Source: Chryseobacterium sp. (lineage in GTDB: Bacteria; Bacteroidota; Bacteroidia; Flavobacteriales; Weeksellaceae). From it: a stretch of DNA of 8,028 bases. The notes under the pieces were generated by a model, which had not been told where the DNA came from, did no database searches, and worked only from the letters and a program-made list of their open reading frames with translations. The stretch spans positions 1 through 8,028 of the forward strand of contig RDDY01000122.1 of NCBI GenBank assembly GCA_003852805.1. The letters run 5' to 3'. Positions 1-6,293 of this stretch are shown piece by piece; positions within the stretch are counted from its first letter, which is position 1; each line of letters opens with the position of its first letter. The translations under genes and the position numbers were made by a program.

Positions 1-43
1 CTACCGGTGGAGACGGGTTAGCTGCCCCGCCTTTCACCTGGAG
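1..43 (-). other. rplK: Inverted fragment of the rplK N-terminal coding region
   Basis: Read on the minus strand from base 43 to base 2, this stretch translates as [14 protein letters not shown]. That is the N-terminal domain of ribosomal protein L11 in Bacteroidota, covering the region just before the conserved PxxPVGPALG loop. The plus strand, in the frame of the downstream gene, gives only non-L11 sequence ([13 protein letters not shown]), although it stays open. The fragment therefore lies in the wrong orientation relative to the rest of rplK, which starts at about base 41 with EFCKQFN. The roughly 11 residues that normally separate the two parts (PVGPALG..GVNIM) are not present between them. 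Bases 39-46 could belong to either arm, which suggests a short-homology join. An assembly or amplification chimera is most likely. Confidence 0.9.
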
Positions 44-373
44 TTTTGTAAGCAATTCAACGGTAGAACTCAGGACAAACCGGGCCAGATTCTTCCCGTG
101 GTAATTACCGTATTCGAGGACAAGTCCTTCGAATTCATCATCAAGACGCCACCTGCTGCAGTACAGTTGATGGAAGCTTCTAAAGTGAAAAAAGGTTCCG
201 GCGAGCCTAACCGTAACAAAGTGGGCAGCGTATCTTGGGATCAAGTGGCTCAGATCGCTGAGGATAAAATGACCGACCTTAACTGCTTCACGAAAGATGC
301 TGCCATGAGCATGGTAGCCGGTACAGCGAGATCTATGGGACTGAAAGTAACCGGAACTAAACCAAACGCTTAA
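41..373 (+). CDS. rplK: 50S ribosomal protein L11, 5' end disrupted
   Basis: L11 binds the GTPase-associated region of 23S rRNA at the base of the L10/L12 stalk and helps factor-dependent GTP hydrolysis. The correctly oriented part encodes 110 residues, from EFCKQFN through [16 protein letters not shown] and [10 protein letters not shown] to the C-terminal RNA-binding domain ([19 protein letters not shown], then [13 protein letters not shown]). Intact L11 has about 145 residues, so about 35 N-terminal residues are missing from this orientation. Part of them lies reversed in bases 1-43. A GTG at 98 opens an ORF but is not a plausible start, because L11 homology continues upstream in frame to base 41. 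The stop at 371-373 is 10 nt before rplA, so the two genes are surely cotranscribed. The identity of the gene is certain; whether the genome really carries this broken form is doubtful. Confidence 0.93.
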   Translation, partial: EFCKQFNGRTQDKPGQILPVVITVFEDKSFEFIIKTPPAAVQLMEASKVKKGSGEPNRNKVGSVSWDQVAQIAEDKMTDLNCFTKDAAMSMVAGTARSMGLKVTGTKPNA

Positions 374-383
374 AAAACATCAG

Positions 384-1079
384 ATGGCAACAGTATCAAA
401 AAAGCAAAAGGAAGCTTTAAGCAAAATAGATAAGAACAAACTTTACACTCTGGAAGAAGGTTCTGCTTTGGTGAAAGAAGTGAACACTGCAAAGTTCGAC
501 GCTTCTGTAGACATCGCGGTTCGTCTGGGTGTAGACCCGCGTAAGGCCAACCAAATGGTAAGAGGCGTAGTGTCTCTGCCCCACGGTACAGGTAAAGACG
601 TGAAAGTTTTGGCATTGGTGACTCCGGACAAAGAAGCAGAGGCGAAAGAAGCCGGCGCTGACTATGTAGGTCTGGACGAATACCTGCAAAAGATCAAAGA
701 CGGCTGGACAGATGTAGACGTTATCGTTACCATGCCCGCCGTTATGGGTAAGCTGGGTCCGCTCGGTAGAGTGTTGGGTCCGCGCGGTTTGATGCCGAAC
801 CCCAAGTCAGGAACCGTTACTCAAGAGATTGGTAAAGCGGTGGCAGAAGTGAAAGCCGGTAAAATCGACTTCAAAGTAGACAAATACGGTATCATTCACG
901 CAGCAATCGGTAAAGTATCGTTCGAACCACAAAAGATCCGCGAGAACGCTCAGGAATTGATCCAGACACTGATCAAACTGAAACCTACCGCAGCTAAGGG
1001 AACTTACGTGAAAAGCGTTTATCTGTCTTCTACCATGAGCCCGGGTATTGCAATCGATACCAAATCTGTTAACCCATAA
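384..1079 (+). CDS. rplA: 50S ribosomal protein L1
   Basis: L1 forms the mobile L1 stalk of the large subunit by binding 23S rRNA near the E site, and in many bacteria it represses its own operon by binding the mRNA. The 231-residue product matches the usual Bacteroidota length. Visible signatures are [18 protein letters not shown] at residues 54-71 and the L1 hallmark [13 protein letters not shown] at 128-140, followed by the C-terminal half of the RNA-binding domain ([18 protein letters not shown], 163-180). The ATG at 384 is chosen because the N terminus [12 protein letters not shown] aligns with family starts. It lies 10 nt after the rplK stop with no Shine-Dalgarno box, as is common in this phylum. 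No lesion is seen. An L1 operator would be expected upstream of rplK, outside the window. Confidence 0.97.
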   Translation: MATVSKKQKEALSKIDKNKLYTLEEGSALVKEVNTAKFDASVDIAVRLGVDPRKANQMVRGVVSLPHGTGKDVKVLALVTPDKEAEAKEAGADYVGLDEYLQKIKDGWTDVDVIVTMPAVMGKLGPLGRVLGPRGLMPNPKSGTVTQEIGKAVAEVKAGKIDFKVDKYGIIHAAIGKVSFEPQKIRENAQELIQTLIKLKPTAAKGTYVKSVYLSSTMSPGIAIDTKSVNP

Positions 1080-1090
1080 TCCTTGCAGCA

Positions 1091-1597
1091 ATGACCAAAG
1101 AGAATAAAGCAGTAGCAATACAGGAACTGAAAGACCTTCTGCAGGATGCTAAAGTGATCTACGTAGCAGATCTGGAAGGCATGAACGCCGGTGCAACTTC
1201 TGACTTCAGAAGACAGGCTTTCAAAAACAATATCAAGGTTAAGGTTGTAAAAAACACTTTGCTCCAAAAAGCTCTCGAGCAGCTGGATAACGGTGTAGAT
1301 TACAGCGAAATGTTCGGCACATTCAAAGGCAACTCTGCGCTGATGCTTTCTGAAACGGCTAACGCTCCGGCAAAGCTGATCCAGAACTTCAGAAAAAAAG
1401 AGGAGAAGCCGGCGTTGAAGTCTGCATATCTGCAGGAAACTTTCTACGTAGGCGACGAGAACCTGGGCACTCTGGCTAACATCAAGTCGAGAGAAGAAAT
1501 GATCGGCGAGATCATCGGCCTGCTTCAGTCTCCGATCCGCAACGTATTGTCTGCGCTTCAGAACAAAGAAAACAAAGAAGAAGAAGGAGCAGAGTAA
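1091..1597 (+). CDS. rplJ: 50S ribosomal protein L10
   Basis: L10 anchors the L12 dimers to 23S rRNA at the base of the factor-binding stalk. The 168-residue product has the rRNA-binding N-terminal domain (VIYVADLEGMNAG at 22-34, VKVVKNTLLQKAL at 50-62, then FGTFKGNSALM). Its C-terminal helix, about residues 131-160 (REEMIGEIIGLLQSPIRNVL), is the docking platform for L12 dimers. The tail is acidic (NKEEEGAE). The gene starts 11 nt after the rplA stop. In E. coli, rplJ has its own promoter and a long leader bound by the L10-L12 complex. Here the spacer cannot hold such a leader, so any L10 autoregulation must use sequence inside or upstream of rplA, or be absent (inference). The start is supported by family alignment. 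No anomalies are seen. Confidence 0.97.
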   Translation: MTKENKAVAIQELKDLLQDAKVIYVADLEGMNAGATSDFRRQAFKNNIKVKVVKNTLLQKALEQLDNGVDYSEMFGTFKGNSALMLSETANAPAKLIQNFRKKEEKPALKSAYLQETFYVGDENLGTLANIKSREEMIGEIIGLLQSPIRNVLSALQNKENKEEEGAE

Positions 1598-1666
1598 TCC
1601 TCTTCGTTATTTAAAAGTAACTCACTCAACAAAATAAATCGTTCAACTAAAAACATTTTCAACAAA

Positions 1667-2035
1667 ATGGAAGATTTGAAAAACTTGGCGGAAACGCTTG
1701 TAAACCTTACAGTAAAAGACGTTAACGAACTGGCACAAATCCTGAAGGATGAGTACGGCATCGAGCCTGCTGCTGCAACTGTAGTAGCTGCTGCCGGTGG
1801 TGCTGCCGAAGCTGCTGAAGAAAAAACAGAATTCGACGTGATTCTGAAATCTGCAGGTGCTTCTAAACTGGCTGTTGTTAAGCTGGTAAAAGACCTGACA
1901 GGTGCCGGTCTGAAAGACGCCAAAGATATGGTAGACAACGCTCCTACCCCTATCAAAGAAGGCATCGGCAAAGACGAAGCCGAAGCTCTGAAGAAGCAAC
2001 TGGAAGAAGCCGGTGCTGAAGTAGAACTGAAGTAA
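1667..2035 (+). CDS. rplL: 50S ribosomal protein L7/L12
   Basis: L12 is the multicopy stalk protein that recruits and stimulates the translational GTPases. The 122-residue product has the N-terminal dimerisation domain that binds L10 (about 1-33, [19 protein letters not shown]), an Ala/Gly-rich hinge (about 34-52) and the globular factor-binding domain (53-122). The conserved [20 protein letters not shown] helices lie at 72-91. The 69-nt spacer after rplJ (1598-1666) is A/T-rich with no Shine-Dalgarno box; the start context ends ACAAA-ATG. Such A-rich contexts are typical of highly translated genes in this phylum, fitting the need for more L12 than L10. No internal promoter of the TAnnTTTG type is visible in that spacer. 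A strong terminator follows 25 nt after the stop. Confidence 0.97.
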   Translation: MEDLKNLAETLVNLTVKDVNELAQILKDEYGIEPAAATVVAAAGGAAEAAEEKTEFDVILKSAGASKLAVVKLVKDLTGAGLKDAKDMVDNAPTPIKEGIGKDEAEALKKQLEEAGAEVELK

Positions 2036-2059
2036 GCTTTACAACCCAAAGCATAATGG

Positions 2060-2092
2060 AGAGCCACACCGAAAGGTGTGGCTCTTTTGTTT
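2060..2092 (+). terminator. Intrinsic terminator after rplL
   Basis: A perfect 10-bp stem, GAGCCACACC (2061-2070) paired with GGTGTGGCTC (2075-2084), is closed by a GAAA tetraloop and followed by TTTTGTTT (2085-2092). It lies 25 nt downstream of the rplL stop and just before the rpoB promoter. It should end or strongly reduce transcripts of the ribosomal-protein genes, giving lower expression of rpoBC than of the ribosomal genes. E. coli has a functionally similar partial attenuator in its rplL-rpoB gap. The stem gives no hint of being incomplete here. Confidence 0.92.
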
Positions 2093-2097
2093 ACTAC

Positions 2098-2128
2098 TTG
2101 TTATTCTCTATAATATGTCGTATATTTG
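2098..2128 (+). promoter_or_regulatory. Bacteroidota-type promoter for rpoBC
   Basis: TTG at 2098-2100 is followed after 20 nt by TATATTTG at 2121-2128. This is a full match to the Bacteroidota primary-sigma consensus (-33 TTG, 19-21 nt spacer, -7 TAnnTTTG). Its position only 6 nt past the T-tract of the rplL terminator supports a separate rpoBC transcription start at about 2132-2136. That gives a leader of roughly 310 nt. The start site itself is inferred. Confidence 0.8.
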
Positions 2129-2442
2129 CAATCCATTTTGCTGCTGATAATCGACCATAAATAAATAACTTACTCACAATCAACTCTTTCAATCATTTGA
2201 AAGGGCTTTTTGCGTTTAAGGTTTGGCCGATATCGCGGTGAAAATGTAAAGAATATTTTGCACTACTCCGTGAAAAGATATACCGGCGTTGCAGTTAGGT
2301 TGGATTAAAGACAAAGAATCGAGATCGCAGACCAACAGTATCGTAACCAACGGCGCCGCGGTTTTCAATCTCCTTTCGTTTCTCGCCTTCGACCTGATAT
2401 TTTTTGCGAAACAAAATATTTTTTAACCTTTCTTAAACTTCT
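2129..2442 (+). promoter_or_regulatory. Long 5' leader of rpoB
   Basis: This is the non-coding stretch between the predicted rpoBC transcription start and the rpoB ATG. It holds one terminator-like hairpin (2184-2211, listed separately), a short GC palindrome CGGCGCCG at about 2351-2358, and an A/T-rich tail with two similar T-runs (about 2398-2405 and 2418-2424) before the ATG. I see no convincing small ORF; the ATG at about 2244 is followed at once by TAA. No Shine-Dalgarno box precedes rpoB. I recognise no known riboswitch or ribosomal-protein-binding motif. The length suggests post-initiation control of RNA polymerase synthesis, but that is inference. Confidence 0.5.
2184..2211 (+). terminator. 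Terminator-like hairpin in rpoB leader (candidate attenuator)
   Basis: CTTTCAA (2186-2192) pairs with TTGAAAG (2197-2203) across a TCAT loop. A U-G and a C-G pair (2184-2185 with 2204-2205) extend the stem to 9 bp. The stem is followed by C and five T residues (2207-2211). The arm is A/U-rich and weaker than the rplL terminator, which would suit partial termination. Its place about 50 nt after the predicted start, with no gene before it, suggests attenuation of rpoBC. No competing antiterminator fold was identified by eye. Confidence 0.5.
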
Positions 2443-5400
2443 ATGAGTAACCCAACAATCGCAAAAACTCACGAGAACAAGAGAATCAATTTCTCTACGG
2501 CGAAGGGTAAAATGGAAGCTCATGACTTCTTGGATATTCAGATCCAGTCGTTCAAAGAGTTTTTCCAGTTAGAAACTCTCCCGGAGCAGCGCCTGAACGA
2601 GGCACTGTACAAAACTTTCCAGGAGAATTTCCCCATTACCGACTCGCGCAACCAGTTCGTGCTGGAATTCTTGGACTACCTGGTAGATTCTCCGCGTTAC
2701 AGCATCGACGAATGTATCGAGCGCGGTTTGACCTACAGCGTTCCGTTGAAAGCCAGACTGAAATTGTATTGTACCGATCCCGAGCACGAGGACTTCCAGA
2801 CCGTTGTTCAGGATGTGTATTTAGGGCCCGTTCCGTATATGACGCCCAGCGGCTCGTTCATCATCAACGGCGCCGAGCGTGTGGTGGTAACCCAGTTGCA
2901 CCGTTCACCGGGCGTATTCTTCGGTCAGACCTACCACGCCAACGGAACCAAGCTTTACTATTCGCGTATCATTCCTTTCAAAGGATCGTGGATGGAATTT
3001 ACTACCGATATCAACAGCGTGATGTACGCGTATATCGATCGTAAGAAAAAGCTTCCGTTGACCACATTGCTTCGCGCAATCGGTTACGAATCCGATAAAG
3101 AAATCCTGCAAATCTTTGACCTTGCCGAAGAGGTAAAAGTGACCAAGGCCAACCTGAAAAAGGTTCAGATGCTCTTTTTCCAAGACGGTTTCACGATCCA
3201 GGATGATCTCGTTACGCTCGATGGAAACCACCTCTCCTGTATCTTCGTCCACAACGAAAATGCAAATGAGTTCTCCATCATTCAGAACACCTTGAAAAAG
3301 ACCCTACCAACTCAGAGAAAGAGGCGGTAGAATATATCTACAGACAACTTAGAAATGCTGATCCGCCAGATGAAGAAACTGCGCGCGGTATCATCGAGAA
3401 GCTTTTCTTCTCAGAACAGCGTTATTCTCTGGGCGAAGTAGGCCGTTACAGATTGAACAAGAAACTGGGGCTCGATATCTCCGAAGATACCCAGGTTCTG
3501 ACGAAGGAAGATATCATCAGCATCGTTAAGCACTTGATGGAGCTTGCCAATTCAAAGGCTGAAGTAGACGATATCGACCACTTATCCAACAGAAGAATCA
3601 AAACCGTCGGCGAGCAGCTGGCAGGACAGTTCGGCGTGGGTCTTTCGCGTATTGCAAGAACCATCAAAGAGCGTATGAACGTTCGTGATAACGAAATCTT
3701 TACGCCGCTGGATTTGGTTAACGCCAAGACGCTGACGTCGGTAATCAACTCGTTCTTCGGTACCAACCAGCTGTCTCAGTTCATGGACCAGACCAACCCG
3801 CTGTCAGAGATTACGCATAAGCGTAGACTTTCTGCATTGGGACCCGGCGGTCTGTCGAGAGAGAGAGCAGGTTTCGAGGTTCGTGATGTTCACCATACGC
3901 ACTACGGCCGTATCTGCCCGATCGAAACGCCGGAAGGACCAAACATCGGTCTGATTTCGTCGTTGGGTATATACGCGAAAATTAATAGCCTCGGTTTTAT
4001 TGAAACTCCTTACCGCAAGGTAGAAAATGGTAAAGTAGATTTGAAATCTGCACCGATCTTCCTGAACGCTGAGGATGAAGAAGACAAAGTAATCGCTCAG
4101 GCAAACGTTGATTTGGCCGAGGACGGTTCCTTCAATACAGACCGTATCATCGCCCGTCTGGACGGCGACTATCCTGTGGTTGAACCGCAGCAGGTTGACC
4201 TGATCGACGTGGCACCCAACCAGATTTCGGGTATCTCGGCATCACTGATTCCGTTCTTGGAGCATGACGATGCCAACCGTGCACTGATGGGATCAAACAT
4301 GATGCGTCAGGCAGTTCCATTGTTGAAGCCCGAGGCTCCGATTGTGGGTACCGGTTTGGAACAGCAGGTAGCGAGAGATTCGCGCGTACTGATCAACGCC
4401 GAAGGCAACGGTACTGTGGAGTATGTAGATGCTGACAAAATCGTCATCCGTTACGAAAGAAGCGAAGACGAAGATCTGGTAAGCTTCGACACCGCAGAGA
4501 AAACCTACAACCTGACGAAGTTCCGCAAGACCAACCAGAGTACAACCATCACCCTGAGACCCAACGTTCGCGTTGGAGATCATGTGGTAAAAGGCCAGGT
4601 ACTGTGCGACGGTTACGCAACTGAAAACGGTGAGCTGGCGCTGGGTAGAAACCTGGTGGTGGCGTTCATGCCGTGGAAAGGGTACAACTTTGAGGATGCT
4701 ATCGTTATCAACGAAAAAGTGGTTCGCGAAGACTGGTTTACCTCCATCCACGTGGACGAATATTCACTGGAAGTAAGAGATACCAAACTGGGCGCAGAAG
4801 AACTGACTTCAGACATCCCGAACGTTTCAGAAGAAGCGACCAAGGATCTGGACGAGAACGGTATGATCCGTATCGGTGCAGAAGTTCGTCCGGGTGATAT
4901 CCTGATCGGTAAGATTACACCGAAAGGTGAGTCTGACCCTACACCGGAAGAAAAACTGCTTCGTGCAATCTTCGGTGATAAGGCCGGTGATGTGAAAGAT
5001 GCTTCACTCAAGGCTGACTCTTCACTGCATGGTGTGGTAATCGGTAAGAAGCTGTTCTCACGCAACATCAAAGACAAGAAGAAGAGATCAGAAGAGAAGC
5101 TGATTCTTGAGGAAATCGAAAACAAGTACCAAGCTAAGTTCGACGAACTGAGAAGCACGCTGCTCGATAAACTGAACACTCTGGTGAACGGTAAAACTTC
5201 GCAAGGTGTAAACAACGACCTGGACGAAGAGATCATCGGTAAAGGTGTGAAGTTCACGCTGAAACTGTTGACCAGTGTAGAGGATTACGTGAACGTGAAC
5301 GGTTCGGATTGGACTGTTGACGCTGACCGTAACGAGCTGATCAAGAAACTGATTCATAACTATAAGATCAAGTACAATGATCTGCAGAGCATGAAGAACC

Positions 5401-6173
5401 GCGAGAAATTCGCTATTTCTATCGGTGACGAACTGCCTGCGGGTATCATGAAGTTGGCAAAAGTTTACATCGCCAAGAAGCGTAAGCTGAACGTAGGCGA
5501 TAAGATGGCGGGCCGCCACGGTAACAAAGGTATCGTGTCGCGCATCGTTCGTCAGGAAGACATGCCGTTCTTGGAAGACGGAACGCCGGTAGACATCGTA
5601 CTGAACCCGCTGGGCGTACCATCACGTATGAACATCGGTCAGATCTATGAAACCGTTCTGGGCTGGGCAGGTAAGAAGCTTGGTTTGAAATTCGCCACAC
5701 CGATTTTCGATGGCGCAAACCTCGACCAAATTACCGAATACACAGACCGTGCAGAATTGCCTAAATACGGTAACACGTATCTGTATGACGGCGGCACAGG
5801 CGAGCGTTTCACACAGCCGGCAACCGTAGGTGTGATCTATATGCTGAAGCTGGGCCACATGGTAGACGATAAAATGCACGCGCGTTCTATCGGGCCATAC
5901 TCACTCATCACACAGCAGCCGCTGGGTGGTAAGGCACAGTTCGGTGGTCAGCGTTTCGGTGAGATGGAGGTGTGGGCACTGGAAGCCTTCGGTGCGTCCA
6001 ACATCCTGCGCGAGATCTTGACGGTGAAGTCGGATGACGTAATCGGTAGAGCCAAAACCTACGAGGCAATTGCCAAAGGCGAAGCGATGCCTGAACCGGG
6101 AATTCCTGAGTCGTTCAACGTATTGCTGCACGAGCTTCAGGGTCTTGGACTTGACGTAAGATTGGAAGAGTAA
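2443..6173 (+). CDS. rpoB: RNA polymerase beta subunit, with internal inversion and a -1 frameshift
   Basis: The beta subunit forms one pincer and part of the catalytic centre of RNA polymerase. The first frame runs 2443-3330, and the rest of the protein lies in another frame from about 3300 to 6173. Restoring one A to the run at 3295-3299 joins them into 1243 codons and gives [19 protein letters not shown], where DPTN is also conserved in E. coli. Relatives have about 1270 residues; the shortfall lies at residues 242-270, where a reversed segment replaces about 60 residues of lobe 2. The rest is typical. The rifampicin region [20 protein letters not shown] (443-462) keeps the equivalents of E. 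coli D516 (D449), H526 (H459), R529 (R462) and S531 (S464), predicting rifampicin sensitivity. [10 protein letters not shown] at 1021-1030 supplies the catalytic-centre lysines K1021 and K1029. The C-terminal [20 protein letters not shown] motif is intact. As written, the gene would yield a 295-residue dead fragment. Identity is certain; the lesions are probably not in the genome. Confidence 0.96.
3166..3252 (-). other. rpoB: Inverted segment of rpoB coding sequence inside rpoB
   Basis: On the minus strand from 3252 to 3166 this block reads [15 protein letters not shown], then [14 protein letters not shown]. This is a well conserved piece of Bacteroidota RpoB lobe 2 that should be on the plus strand. 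The plus strand here gives unrelated sequence ([12 protein letters not shown] ... CIFVH) between the normal NLKKV on the left and the normal [14 protein letters not shown] on the right. About 17 residues expected before the block (the GRKLAARVL..W.EDF part) and about 13 expected after it are absent on either strand. So this is not a clean flip: it is a reversed copy with flanking loss. The minus codons occupy the same triplets as the plus codons, and the plus frame stays open through the block. GTCCAC at 3247-3252 may be shared by both sides of the right junction. Confidence 0.92.
3295..3299 (+). other. rpoB: Homopolymer site of the rpoB -1 frameshift
   Basis: The sequence reads TTG followed by five A and then GACC. 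The conserved protein needs six A residues here (Leu-Lys-Lys-Asp-Pro-Thr-Asn). With five, translation runs out of frame into TLPTQRKRR and stops at 3328-3330. Downstream of 3300 the conserved frame continues without further disruption to the natural stop at 6171-6173. A one-base under-call of an A run is the simplest explanation. Confidence 0.92.
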
Positions 6174-6214
6174 GATATCAGATGTCAGACATTAGATGTC
6201 GGATTGTAAGACTC
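6173..6214 (+). repeat. Degenerate 7-nt tandem repeat after rpoB
   Basis: Starting with the last base of the rpoB stop codon, six consecutive 7-nt units follow a loose AGAYRTY pattern. The units at 6180-6186 and 6194-6200 are identical (AGATGTC), and the last two units are the most divergent. Alternate units are near reverse complements, so ATGTC/GACAT pairs at 6182-6192 and 6188-6200 could form small competing hairpins. No U-tract follows directly, so it does not look like a terminator. Its function is unknown. Confidence 0.65.
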
Positions 6215-6255
6215 TAAAAATTTAAACCAAGAAGAATTTGGAAAGAAGGATTTCG

Positions 6256-6278
6256 TCTGAAATCTGAAATCTGAAATC
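6256..6278 (+). repeat. TCTGAAA tandem repeat upstream of rpoC
   Basis: Three perfect copies of the heptamer TCTGAAA (6256-6276) are followed by the first two bases of a fourth. The array ends 15 nt before the rpoC start and lies in its likely ribosome-loading region. Heptamer runs of this sort occur between genes in some Bacteroidota genomes, to my recollection. Whether this one affects rpoC translation or is neutral slippage-prone sequence cannot be told from here. Confidence 0.8.
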
Positions 6279-6293
6279 AAAATCTAAGAATTT

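Noticed and set aside
1558..2067. 169-codon open frame on the minus strand across rplL
   Set aside because: It is antisense to a well supported rplL, has Ser/Ala-rich composition expected from the reverse of an Ala/Lys/Glu-rich gene, and resembles no family I know.
2375..2406. Second promoter near the T-rich stretch before rpoB
   Set aside because: The -7 candidate (TATTTTTTG) is one base too long for TAnnTTTG, and there is no TTG at the right distance upstream.
2905..3252. 115-codon minus-strand open frame with RpoB-like residues
   Set aside because: Only its first 29 or so codons match RpoB. The rest is the antisense of normal rpoB, so it is the reversed block plus a shadow and not a gene.
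3163..3255. Phase-variable intragenic invertible element in rpoB
   Set aside because: Such elements occur in Bacteroidota, but a clean flip keeps all flanking sequence. Here about 30 codons around the block are missing, no long inverted repeats bound it, and RpoB would be inactive in this state.
3294..3300. Programmed -1 frameshift at G-AAA-AAG, which would produce exactly the conserved RpoB
   Set aside because: The heptamer lacks the leading A of the efficient A-AAA-AAG site, no upstream Shine-Dalgarno-like stimulator or strong downstream hairpin is evident, and five A residues are too few for efficient transcriptional slippage. The nearby inversion already marks this region as unreliable.
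3768..3850. Possible rifampicin-resistance changes in rpoB
   Set aside because: All the main resistance positions checked (E. coli D516, H526, R529, S531 equivalents) carry the sensitive residue.
5088..5519. Long minus-strand open frames across the 3' half of rpoB
   Set aside because: They are shadows of a strongly conserved plus-strand protein, with no family resemblance or start context.
2443..6173. Naturally split rpoB encoded as two genes
   Set aside because: The break lies inside a conserved motif, there is no start signal for a second product, and one restored base rejoins the frames exactly. The apparent second start at 3453 falls inside conserved sequence (RLNKKLGL).
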